Of a DNA stretch of 64,000 nt, positions 53,877-64,000 are shown one piece after another. Each line of letters starts with the position of its first letter. Position 1 is the first letter of the stretch. Under the pieces are notes generated by a model, which saw nothing but the letters and a program-made list of their open reading frames with translations, searched no databases and was not told where the DNA came from. The DNA is taken from positions 553,875,136 through 553,939,135 of the forward strand of contig NC_081413.1 in the NCBI RefSeq assembly GCF_030272615.1, given 5' to 3'. This DNA is from Cryptomeria japonica. Taxonomy: Eukaryota > Streptophyta > Pinopsida > Cupressales > Cupressaceae. Made by a program: the position numbers and the translations under genes.

Positions 53877-56800
53877 ATTACAAATGTGAAAATATTACGA
53901 AATTTGAAACTAAATCTAAAATGAACATGTGATTGCACCATTTTTTTTTGGTTGGAAACTAGGGTTTACAATTTTATGCATGTAAATGAGGAATTACACC
54001 TAATTTTCAAACATTAGATTGAAGGGAGAGTGAACTTAATTGATCTAATTTCACTTTAAGTATGAAATGGATTGAATGTAGATCAAATTGACTATTCTTG
54101 TGGAATTGAGTTGAATATATGTTAAAGGGTTTTGATATTGAATGCTAGAGCTGGGGTCAAAGATACAAAATTAACATAAAATAATATGAACAGTAAGTTT
54201 CAAATGTAGTATGCAGATACAAAACTATATTTGAGGTAAGGGAACAAAGAGGAACCTGTGTTTGAAAATCTATCTTAAAAGTATAAGACAAGGTGGCTTC
54301 GAGTGACCCTGTCCTCTAGTTGTCAAATGCGAAAAAACAAAAACTTTCAAGATCAAAATATCACCCAAAATATTCTCCTAGAAATTCATCAAAAAATTGT
54401 CAAACAAGGTAGTGTGGGGCAACTTTGTCCTCCAATTTTTGCTCTTGCAAAATTCAACCTCAATCCTCATCATCTCCACTACTAGAATCTCAATTTGTAG
54501 CATCTATATTTATTTCCTACACGTAGAAATATGGGAAATAGTGTTGTTGATAGGGGTTCACCTAGGTCAAACCCTGAGTCTAGATTTAACCTATTGAAAT
54601 TAAAATTAAACTCTAAATCGAAAGCTTTCCTTTTTAGGGAAAGGCTAGATTTGAATTGAAATGCTTAAATTCAAACTTTATACCTTGATGAATCTTGCTT
54701 TGAAGTCTTCATGCCAAGGCTGATGTTGTCATGTGGAATGTCTTCATAAAGTTTTTATCATGGATGCCATCATGAATGCTTGAAATGTGAACTTGAAATC
54801 TCCTTCACTACCTTGAATATGCTTAATTTCTTTCTCACTTGAATTTTATTGATAGGGATTGAAATCCAACTTGAGAGATCTGAAAATGAGGGGGCAAGGA
54901 TTTTTTATACCTAACCGCACCAAATGTGTTTGAAATTTCAAAGTGGGTTGATATGGAGAAAGTTTTCCTACCTATAAGATATGACCATTGAGGGGTCCAC
55001 ATTTGGCCCCCTTCTGGAAGGACAAGGGAACCCATGGCATCTCTATCCAAAGACGAGAGCACCTAGGATGTCCTTGTCCTACCCATTAGGGCTTAAATTT
55101 AGATAGAGTTCTAGAAAGGTGCTAAAAATGTTGATTTTAGGGTTGTGCAAGTAGAATCAAAATAGATCTAGGACGCTGAAGGCTACAACATTGAAGTGAG
55201 GCCTAGGTTAGGATGAAATTGTATAGGGACAAAATTTATGAAATTGCATTTAGCCTCCACTTTAGCATGAGTATGGACCTACATTTATACTCTTGATAAA
55301 GTACATAGTAGTATTGAAAAACTTTCATCAAGATATTAAAGAGGCAAAACACACCAAGCCCCCAAGGACTTAGGATCTTATCAATCTAATATCAAGATAA
55401 AAATAGCAACACATGAAGAGAAAAGAGAGCATGACTATGTTGGCGTATTAAGGTTATGCTTACTATGAGTCGTGTTGATTTGAAAAATTGGTGCAAAAGA
55501 CCACAAAGAAAAAAGGCTCAGTTTACAAAGTAAAATGAATAAGTGAATTGAATTGATTGCAAAAAGGGTACTATAGCAAGTTTATTTCAAGAAACTGCAG
55601 TATGAGAGGTTTATGGCCCCATTCTTAGGAATCAAGGCATGAAAGAAGAGCAGGGAAATGGAGCCACCACCACTACTGCTTATAATGGTTGGTAGGGCTA
55701 CTTCTCTTACTATTATTATGGAGACCAAACACTATCAGATTGAGGCCCACTATTCCAGTGGGGCAAGGAAGTCCCACTCTATTCTAAAACTAATATTCCT
55801 CCCTCCTGGGGTTCCCATTGAGCTTGTCATGACATAAATAGGATTTTTCTCAAGAGGAGAAGCATATTCAAGCTACATATACTTATCATTGGTATTTCTT
55901 CTCGAAAGTTGGAGTCAAGTGTAAATTGCAGGAGAGAGACGACTTTCTCTTCAGGTTGAAACTTCTTTGAAATACATCAATCAATAATAGAAGGGGAGGG
56001 ACTTCAACTACTAATCATTGATCTTGATTTTAGATTCACGTAGTCATATTAGGAATGGATGGGAATGGAGCAGAATGAAACATGGGACTTCTAGAGGATG
56101 GGCATTGGAGCTAACAACTACTATTAGGAGGGAGGGAGGTCTCTTGAGGTTTGAAGTTGAAGAAGGAAATGAAGCCACGAGTTGGACTGTAGATGAATCT
56201 AGGAATAATGAGAGGTTTGGTTGTGTCCAGGAGGTAGGACAAAAAGAAGAGCAGGACAACACACTATCACTAATCTTCTTGATTTTGGGTTCAACGAAGC
56301 ATGGGGATAATAGAGACGAGGCCCCCAAACACTTGAAATATGGGAGAGGCCCAATCCAACCAAAATGAATAGATATCGAAGGCACCAATAAGGGGAGGGA
56401 GGTATTATTCGTTACCCACTCCAACAAATAAGTGATATAAATAAGCAGACTAAAGAGTGTTGGATCTCGCAAAACGAGTTGAGAGGGGGTTGCCTCCCTT
56501 GGGTTGACATCGAGTGGCTGACCTTTCCTTCAGTCATTTAAGCTTTCCCACCCAACTATGATTCTAATGGCCATGAGGTTCTTAATCTGATTTATCCAAT
56601 TGGGGCTTTATCCACTCGCGATAGTGGATCAACCGATAGTTTGAGGACCCATATCTATCCATTTGATATGCAGTGGGTTGTAAAGATCTAGATGAATATA
56701 CTATCAAATCAATGATCTGTAACATGGAAACAATCCTTTTCCCCTAATTCTATTTTGATATAGTTGGAGTAGTGAACCTTAGATTTATCTCCTCAATCCA

Positions 56801-59672
56801 ATCATCTATCCCCCCCGATGTCATGGCATGTGATCAAAACTGTACAAACCAAGTCTCATGGTGTGTGCAAAAAGTGTAACAATGAGTGGAGTGTATGCCC
56901 CCACATTAAAGTGGTTGCATATGCCTTACCAAGAGAGATAGCTTTAAAGTATCATATATGTATCCAAAAAAATCACATTGCCCCAATGATATACCCTTGA
57001 GCAAAGAAAAATAAAGGAAAGTGGTCACAAAACATAATGAGAAAGCACACAAGGGATCCAGTAACTAGGGTCGGTGTGTGAATTTAATAAATCATGTATA
57101 TCAAGTATGAGTGCATTGAATTGACCTCATCACCCAAAGGTAGTGGAACTATGAGAACAATGGAAGAAGAGTTGATGAGATGAGGAAAAATAAGTCTTTC
57201 TGGGTCAACATGGTAGAGACCAAAAAGAGAGATCTCAACGCTTTTCATCGTGTCCAAGTAGACAACACAAATGCATGTTTACGAACAATAGCACATGTAT
57301 GACATAACGTAGATATGGAATATATAAGAATTGAGATACAAATAAAAGAATGTCACAACATATTCAACCTCTTTATTACCTTATGCTAATAGAGAAACAA
57401 GGGTCATCCAAAGATAGCCTAACATAACACCAAGACATATGAAGCAACACATCATTGGGGAAGTACATTACATACAAGCAAACACACATAAGAGTCTACT
57501 ACACAAGTGAAGCTAGTCAAGTGAATCATTTGCCTCCCAATCTTGCTTAACATCACTTAGGAATGGTGGAAAAGATGAAAGTGGATCAACATTGATCACG
57601 GTATATGGAGCTACTGCAAGTTCTAAACAAGGACCATTCTCTCATGATGAGTCACTTTGTTTATCACTAGGAGCTAGGGTTTATGATTTTCAAAATCGTG
57701 AATATAGTTCATGATTAATTTCAATAACCTCATACATATAATCAAAATCATTAGGATACACATAATTAGCATTAGCATCAACATTGATATCATCATCTAA
57801 ATTAATCATAATAGGATCTTTAACATGTAAAACAAAATTAAGAATCATTTTTCATAGACATCTTTAACTTTTGACATGGTGGTTAAATTTGAACTTCCTC
57901 CCTAGGGTTAGGTGAAGGTTGGACAAATGGTACCAAGTCAATATTTGGTGTCTTCGGGGAGGAATTGGTTTGGAAAACAAGTTCATGAACCTTGGTGTGG
58001 CATCTTCATCTGTGTTCTCTCACACTATGATTTCTCTTAGTTTGACTCAAGACTTACGAAGATTGAGGATAAACCAACATAGGCTTCCTTTCTTCCCTTT
58101 TAGGGGGAAGAACATAGGAAACCTCACAAGGTTGAGAGATACAAGATGTTGTGCATTTTAATTTATATGATGTAGAGGTTGGACTGCAACATATATAGGA
58201 GGAGGATTATGATGGGGAGGAGTTCTCAAAGAGAGTCTCACATTGCTCAATAGTAAGTTGAGTGATATGTTAGTGGGATCCTTTCACTCTACACTGGTCA
58301 TTCAATAAACCAAAACACTCAAACTCTCTAGGAGTGCTCCCTATCAAATTATGCTCAATAGTTGCTCAGGCATGGTTGAGATTCACAAGGCTAAATCCAA
58401 CCTCGAACTAAGAAATCTTCTAACATATACTTGCAGGGGTTGTAATAGGTGTTCTTAAAGTATTTCCATTCCAATCAACTGGTTTTATAGCTGGATTTCC
58501 TTCATTTCTTCATCACTCCCTCTTTCTCCTATTTTCTAGGCCTAGTAGCCCTAGAGCCCCAATTAGCCCTACCTAACCGGTTTTTGGGGAATTGTTCAAA
58601 AACCACTCAAAGAACCTAGAAAAATCTTTTGTGATCTGGATACCCTTTTGGATGAAATTTTTTAATCCTTCAAATGAGATAGTCAGGTCTATCTGTATAG
58701 GTACGGAACTCAAAAATGGCATTTATGAAGGGTTTTGGGACTTTGTTGTCTTCTTCAAAGCATTTATTGTCTTCTCTTCTTTGTCACACCTCCAACCTTC
58801 CACATAGGCCCTACCACAAATTAATTACTTATTCTAAACACTTGGCATCTTCATAACTGATCATCCCTGCAAAAACATGCAACATTTCACTCATTTTGCT
58901 AACTGGACTATGACTGAGCTCACCTAGGAAATGATGCCAAATAACCTTTTAATGACTTCCAATCCAAAAAAAACTTATTTAAATTGTACAAGGGTTCCAT
59001 GGCTCTAGTCCCAAGGGTTATTGAGTAAAACTCAAGGGATTTCAAGTTGGAACCATAGTTGGGCTCTTAAACCCTTGCTCAGGTCAAGAGCAATGTAAAA
59101 TCAAATGCACACTTCAAACCTGAACTACAAAAAATCACAAACACCTCTTGAGAACTAAGATAATATATTCAATCATGAAAGAATAGTAGTATAATCAATC
59201 CATTAAGTACAGACTACTTCTCAAAAATTGAGAAAATGCAAGGTAAAATCTGGAAAAAGTCTTCACAACATATTCAAACTTGCTCAAGGCCTTTGTCAAC
59301 CTGTTTACATTCCTTCTCATATTATTTTATATTCCATATGGATCCTAACCAACTCTTCATTGGTTTCTTAACCACCGATGTGCTCAAAGCTACAAAAAGT
59401 TGCTCAAAAGTTGTAAAATGTTGTCAAGCAACAATGACAACTTTTGCCAAAATGTGCACTTTTACATTTCATGCATTGTCACTCATCCTAAACCACCTAG
59501 AATGACCTAAAAACACTAAAATGACATGTATAAATTCCAAATGAGGTGTTACAAGATATTTTACACCAAAATGCAAGTTTGTGCCTTTTAGGCTTACAAG
59601 GGTTCATAAGCCAAATTTGAGTAACTACATGATCTAGTTTTTGGCATTCTACACTCTTATGAGAATAGTTGA
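53877..59672. other. No gene or element recognised (5.8 kb)
   Basis: AT-rich sequence without recognisable coding signatures. Overlapping open stretches on both strands at 56018-56368 and 56044-56472 lack any known motif. A minus-strand TATA-like GGTATAAAAAATCC near 54903 with CAATAAAATTC about 60 bp downstream, and a TGTCACACCTCC at 58786, could mark decayed LTRs. They have no partners in the window. Confidence 0.4.
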
Positions 59673-60429
59673 TGTTGTCATTGATGGAAACCAACTAGAA
59701 ATCATCTAGAAACCAACCAGTAGATACTAGCACCGTCATTAGACTTCTACATATACCAGCAGGCACTTTATCGACATCGACAATAATGCATACTGGCACT
59801 CAGGCCAACATGGAATAAACTTTTATTTATTATTTTGAATTATAATTATCTTTTGTAAAAGCCGACATGGTACATTTTAATAGACTCATATATGTATGAT
59901 ATCTTTTAAGTCATTTTGTAATATAGATAGATGTGAAATATAAGGCAATTTTGTATAAGGTGATATAGTTGACAACGAAGGTTTTGGTTATTGATTGAGC
60001 TTAAACTGGTACTAAACCTAGCATGAGAGATGTTGTTTTGAAGTAGTACATTGTATTGGATTTTGATAATCCATTTTGTATTCAATGTGACTCTTTATTG
60101 ATCAGTGTGCTCTAGGCTTTTGGCCTCCCTGCATGTGGAGGCCCCTCATTGTAAGTAGTATTTATTCATTGGCTAGTAAGTAAATATTATGGGTCACAAA
60201 TCCCACCAAGGTTTTTCCCACACCAGGTTTCCTCATTAAATATCTTGTGTTATGGTGTGTCCCCTATGTTGTCTCTATTATTCTTATTTGTTGCATTAAT
60301 TCTTATTTACCGGTACACTGTTTTGGGATGCAAAGTTTTAAATAAGTATAAATATTTTGTTAATCGGTTAGACACTGATTCACCACCCCCCCTCTCTCGG
60401 TGTCTTTGGGATTGTCATTGATTCTAACA
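59673..60429 (+). repeat. Copia-5 5' LTR (757 bp)
   Basis: TGTTGTCATTGATGGAAACC...GATTCTAACA, followed by a primer site. Near the end is ACTGATTCACCACCCCCCC, the U5 motif. The start is set by similarity to the LTR at 52568 (TGTTGTCATTGATG). Confidence 0.8.
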
Positions 60430-60431
60430 AT

Positions 60432-60443
60432 TGGTATCAGAGC
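60432..60443 (+). promoter_or_regulatory. Copia-5 primer-binding site
   Basis: TGGTATCAGAGC two bases after the LTR. Confidence 0.93.
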
Positions 60444-60500
60444 TTGGTCCTCTATTTTCAAAAGCCTAACAGCTTGAGGAAGATTCTAACGCCAATACAA

Positions 60501-61481
60501 ATGGAGAACTTAAGAAAATAGTTGGAAGGAGCTCTTGAAGATTTTGAAGCAGAGAAATTGAAGAATATCAAACTTGAAGATGATCTAAGGATTGCATGGG
60601 AATTTCTTAAAGGACTTCAAGAGAACTTTGCTATAGCACAAAATAAAATAAAAGAACTTCATGAGAAGATGCAGAAAGATGATGATGAAAAAGAAACTCT
60701 TAGAGAACTTGCAAACAAGTTGAGACAAGAAAACAATAATATGAAGAATGAAATGAAAGATATGACTACGAGGTTATCTAAAGATATTGAAGATAGGAAG
60801 AAGAATGAAGAAGACTTGAATAGGAGACTTAATGATGCTGGAAATGAAAATCTGAGACTTAGTCATGAAAATGATATGCTGAAGATGGATTTGATTCACA
60901 TGCAACATGATAAAACTGAGCTTATGAGACAAGTTGGAATTCTGGAAATTGAGTTGGCTACTGCAAATAAACACAAAGACAAATTCAAGAAAAGTTCAGA
61001 GGAGCTTGATGACATGTTGAAAAGTCAGAAGCCTAATGGAGATACTAATGGACTTGGATTTGAAGTTGGAGAAAGTTTCGATACTGCAAACAATGAAGAT
61101 CAAAACAAACCAGTAAGACAACCTAATGCTTACAAATTTAATGGCAAATATTTCAATTGCAACAAATATGGTCATAGAGAAAATCAATGTAGATTTAGAA
61201 ATAATCAGAACACAAACTCACCCACCGGGCAATGTTCCAAATGCAACAAAGTTGGTCATAATTCAGAAAATTGCAGAATGAATGTGAAATGCTATGTTTG
61301 TGAAAGATTTGGACATTTATCTAATCAATGCAGATCACAAACTGGTCAAGGATATGGAAAGGCTATTCAGAGGAATAATGTGACTTGTTATGCTTGCAAC
61401 AAGATTGGACATATTGCTAAATTTTGTAGAAGCAAGAATGCACCGGCAAACAATATGAGATCTAGCTTGAAGGGAAAATAA
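60501..61481 (+). pseudogene. gag: Copia-5 Gag-like protein: coiled coil plus four zinc knuckles
   Basis: ATG 60501 is followed by TAG at codon 7 (CAG to TAG plausible) and then 319 open codons. Residues 10-165 are a long Lys/Glu-rich helix expected to form a coiled coil. Four knuckles follow: YFNCNKYGHRENQC (first Cys changed to Tyr), CSKCNKVGHNSENC, CYVCERFGHLSNQC and CYACNKIGHIAKFC; the last three are intact C-x2-C-x4-H-x4-C. No UBN2-type capsid domain precedes them, unlike Copia-2 and Copia-3, although the ORF starts close to the primer site. The missing part suggests a non-autonomous element or an internal deletion. Coding fades after 61481. Confidence 0.8.
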
Positions 61482-61671
61482 AAGGTAGAAGAAGTAAAGC
61501 GAGAATTTTCTAAATAGTGGATTAAGAAAAGTGATCAAAGAATCGATGAAACTATATCTTCACCGGTAGAACAGAGTAATTCTCCACCGGCAGGAGATTC
61601 TTCATCTAACTGAGGAATAATCCCTTCGGGGTATGGCAGAAAATTGAAAAACATGCATTCTACCCTCGGTT

Positions 61672-63184
61672 ATGATAACACAATGATGAATAGTGAGTAC
61701 CAAACCGGTACTGAGAGGGGGGGGTGAATCAATACAAGTACAAAAACTTTTCTTGAAGCGGTTTGACTGCAAACAGTGAACTTGACTAGCAATCACTAAC
61801 ACCAGTCATAAACCAAATTACTACCGGTTAAGCACAATGAGACTGTGAAAGATATAAACCAGAAAACACTTATCTTACCACACAACCTACACCCTCATTT
61901 CCACATTATACTTCTGCATAAACAGGTAATCTATCATCAAAAATATAATAACATGCTAGATCAACATGATTCACCTCTTGACAGAAATCAACAAAGCATC
62001 ACATGAAAAAGACATCACATATGACACACATATTTTTCACATGGAAACCCAACTGGGAAAAACCATGGTGGGGATGAATACCCACAAGTTGTTTTTGAAC
62101 TCTTTAGAAGTTTTCTCTGTTAGAAGCCTAGTCTGGTTAAAGACTGTTACAACAGGTTCTGTTAGGAACCGATCCTGTTAGGGATCACCCGGTTAAGGGA
62201 TGGCTAGAATACCCGGTTAAGGGTTAAACCCTGTTGAAGGTTACCTTGTTAGAGGATTTTATGAACTCAATGCATTTGAGTCACCCTGTTAAAGGATTTA
62301 TAGCAAGCTAGTTAAAGCTACCATGTTAAGGGATTTCCCAATTGTTGAAGTGATTAGAGATCAATAGGTATTACAATGATCTGATAATAGCACTCAATGC
62401 TAATACAAACCTTCTTTAGTTCCTTTCTTCTGCATACACACTCTGCAGGTATCAATCCTATTATCTGGTCTGGCAAGAATCATGTATCTTTTCACTTAGA
62501 TACACATACAACATTTTCCAACAACTTCAACATGAAACACAACATCGACCTTATAGGAAACAGATAGGTCAGTAACATAAACCCTAAACCCTAAACATTT
62601 AGGTTGAGGAATTCAGTCGGTTTAAGCCTAACCATTAAACACTTTGCATTTGAATACAACGGTCTTTAACAGATCTCAAGACATTCTCCATCATTCGTTC
62701 TTCACCACTTCTTGGAGGCGATAACCCATCACACATTCTCCACCATTTGCAGAGACTTCAAACATTCTTGAGGTAGATAGGATCAATCTTCTTCATGCAA
62801 GATCCTTCACGTGCATGAGGTTGACATGGTAACACGATCTGATCTCCATTACAATGCTAACTCATCACATAATGCCATCGGTTGAATCACACAGGCTCGA
62901 AACACTTCAACCAAAAACCCTAAAGCTGAGACTACCAACCAGTAGTCATACCATATTAAACCGCTTCACCTTTTGCATATATACCGGTTCTCAACATTAT
63001 ACCAGTTCACGTTGCGAGTTGCTTAACTTCAATAAACCTATTCACTCTTCATCATATTATCGGTTCACTCTTCAGCATATTAGGGGTTCTCTCTTCATCA
63101 TATTACCGGTTCATTCTTTTAGCATATTAACATTAATGACAACACAATGTCATCATGTCAACATATTCTGCACATATGCCAACA
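61672..63184 (-). repeat. Copia-6 3' LTR (about 1.5 kb)
   Basis: Minus strand TGTTGGCATATGTGCAG at 63184, directly after the polypurine tract. The far end is placed at TGATAACACAATGATG by alignment to Copia-2, so 61672 may be off by about 12 bp. It carries the ACTGAGAGGGGGGGG motif at 61709-61723 and a CCTGTTAGGA-type run at 62110-62340. The other LTR is outside the window. Confidence 0.75.
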
Positions 63185-63199
63185 ATCTCCCCCTTTGGC
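63185..63199 (-). promoter_or_regulatory. Copia-6 polypurine tract
   Basis: Minus strand GCCAAAGGGGGAGAT next to the LTR, identical to Copia-2. Confidence 0.88.
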
Positions 63200-63424
63200 A
63201 TTGATGGCAATATACAAAGATATCTCTTTCTGCATCACATCTTCTCCTTAAAACTGTAGATATCTTCTCCACTTCACATCTTCTCCCCCTTTGACAGCAA
63301 TGTCAAAGTGGAGGCACGAGCTTCCCTGTTCCACTATGTTGCTCTCCCTAAGGAGTAGCATCCTTCAACACATCAATCTTGAAAAGATATAGCAAAGCAA
63401 GATCTAACTGATGTGGAGCACAAA

Positions 63425-64000
63425 TCTTTAGATTACCTCTTGAAGGGGTAGCACCCCTAATTCACCTCTCAGATAGGTAAAGGTAGCCTTCGGTAGAGGC
63501 TTGGTGAATATGTCTGCTAACTGCTCCTTACTGGAAACATGTTCCAATACCACCTCTTTGTTATGAACCTTTTCCCTCAAGAAATGATACTTGAGTTCAA
63601 AGTGCTTGGTTCTAGCATGTAAAACTAGATTCTTGGAAATGTTAATTGCACTTGTATTGTCACAAAATATACTTACTGGTTCAGATACATGAACTTTGAA
63701 GCCATTCAATACATGCTTCACCCAAATAGTCTGGGTGCAGTTCATAAAAGTTGCAACATACTCCGCTTATGTTGTAGACTGAGAGATACAACTCTACTTT
63801 TTACTCATCCATGAGACCAGTCTACCACCGAGAAAGAATGCACCACCGGTTGTGCTCTTCCGGTCATCCACATTACTAGCCCAATCAGCATCTGTGAACA
63901 CTTTCAGATTGAAATCATCATTGTATGGATACAATAATCCATAGTCAATAGTTACCTTCAGATATCTAAGAATCCCCTTGACTGCTACCAAGTGGTATTC
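63425..64000 (-). pseudogene. pol: Copia-6 pol C-terminus (RNase H), cut by window end
   Basis: Reads GILRYLKVTIDYGLLYPYND, then VFTDADWASNVDDRKSTTGG (catalytic Asp), SWMSKK, two stops near 63797 and 63770, AEYVATFMNC, CDNTSAINISKN, then HVSSKEQLADIFTKPLPKAT and ends GVLPLQEVI. Very close to the Copia-2 RNase H. The rest of the element continues beyond 64000. Confidence 0.88.

Noticed and set aside
52563-53881. Solo LTR with target duplication
   Set aside because: Flanks GAATG and ATTAC do not match, so only an orphan LTR is claimed.
56018-56472. Host protein-coding gene
   Set aside because: Open stretches overlap on both strands, carry no motif I recognise and show no splice or promoter context.

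Overview
The window is nuclear DNA from a seed plant with a large, retrotransposon-filled genome. A gymnosperm is plausible, but that is inference. There is no convincing host gene, rRNA gene, CRISPR array or prokaryotic operon. Nearly everything recognisable is an LTR retrotransposon, and most of these are nested in one another and broken by nonsense codons, frameshifts and internal deletions.

Layout. (1) 1-3073: right part of a 5' LTR, primer-binding site, long leader and gag start of a plus-strand Ty3/gypsy element of the Tat type (Tat-A). (2) 3074-20189: a nearly complete 17.1 kb minus-strand Tat element (Tat-B). It has two ~1.5 kb LTRs, a primer site, and gag-PR-RT-RH-aRH-INT in one frame that runs over 7 kb with 14 stops and one frameshift. 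A ~4 kb 3' spacer carries an antisense gene with a plant mobile domain (PMD). (3) 20190-31784: gag, protease, a gutted pol, an antisense PMD gene, polypurine tract and complete 3' LTR of another plus-strand Tat element (Tat-A', same LTR family as Tat-A). (4) 31785-33580: AT-rich, no gene recognised. (5) 33581-47531: LTR and leader of a third plus-strand Tat element (Tat-C). It is split by Copia-1 (34010-37771, target duplication ATGTT) inside its LTR and by minus-strand Copia-2 (39492-46697, target duplication GAGCA/GAGCG) inside its leader. (6) 47532-53876: a Copia patchwork of an LTR fragment, Copia-3 gag-pol split by the deleted Copia-4, a tRNA-type SINE fold-back and an LTR. (7) 53877-59672: nothing recognised. 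(8) 59673-64000: Copia-5 LTR and zinc-knuckle gag, interrupted by minus-strand Copia-6, which runs off the window.

How the parts fit. In the Tat elements sense transcription from the LTR would give Gag-Pol. A second gene starts near the 3' LTR and runs toward pol on the opposite strand. In both Tat-B and Tat-A' it shows a TATA box about 275-285 bp from the LTR edge, a 26-codon first exon ending at a consensus splice donor, a repeat-bearing putative intron, then the PMD exon followed by acidic, coiled-coil and SR/RG-rich parts. This shared antisense spliced-gene architecture, and a 21-bp periodicity that recurs in LTRs and leaders, are the most interesting signals here. None of the copies looks able to make intact proteins.
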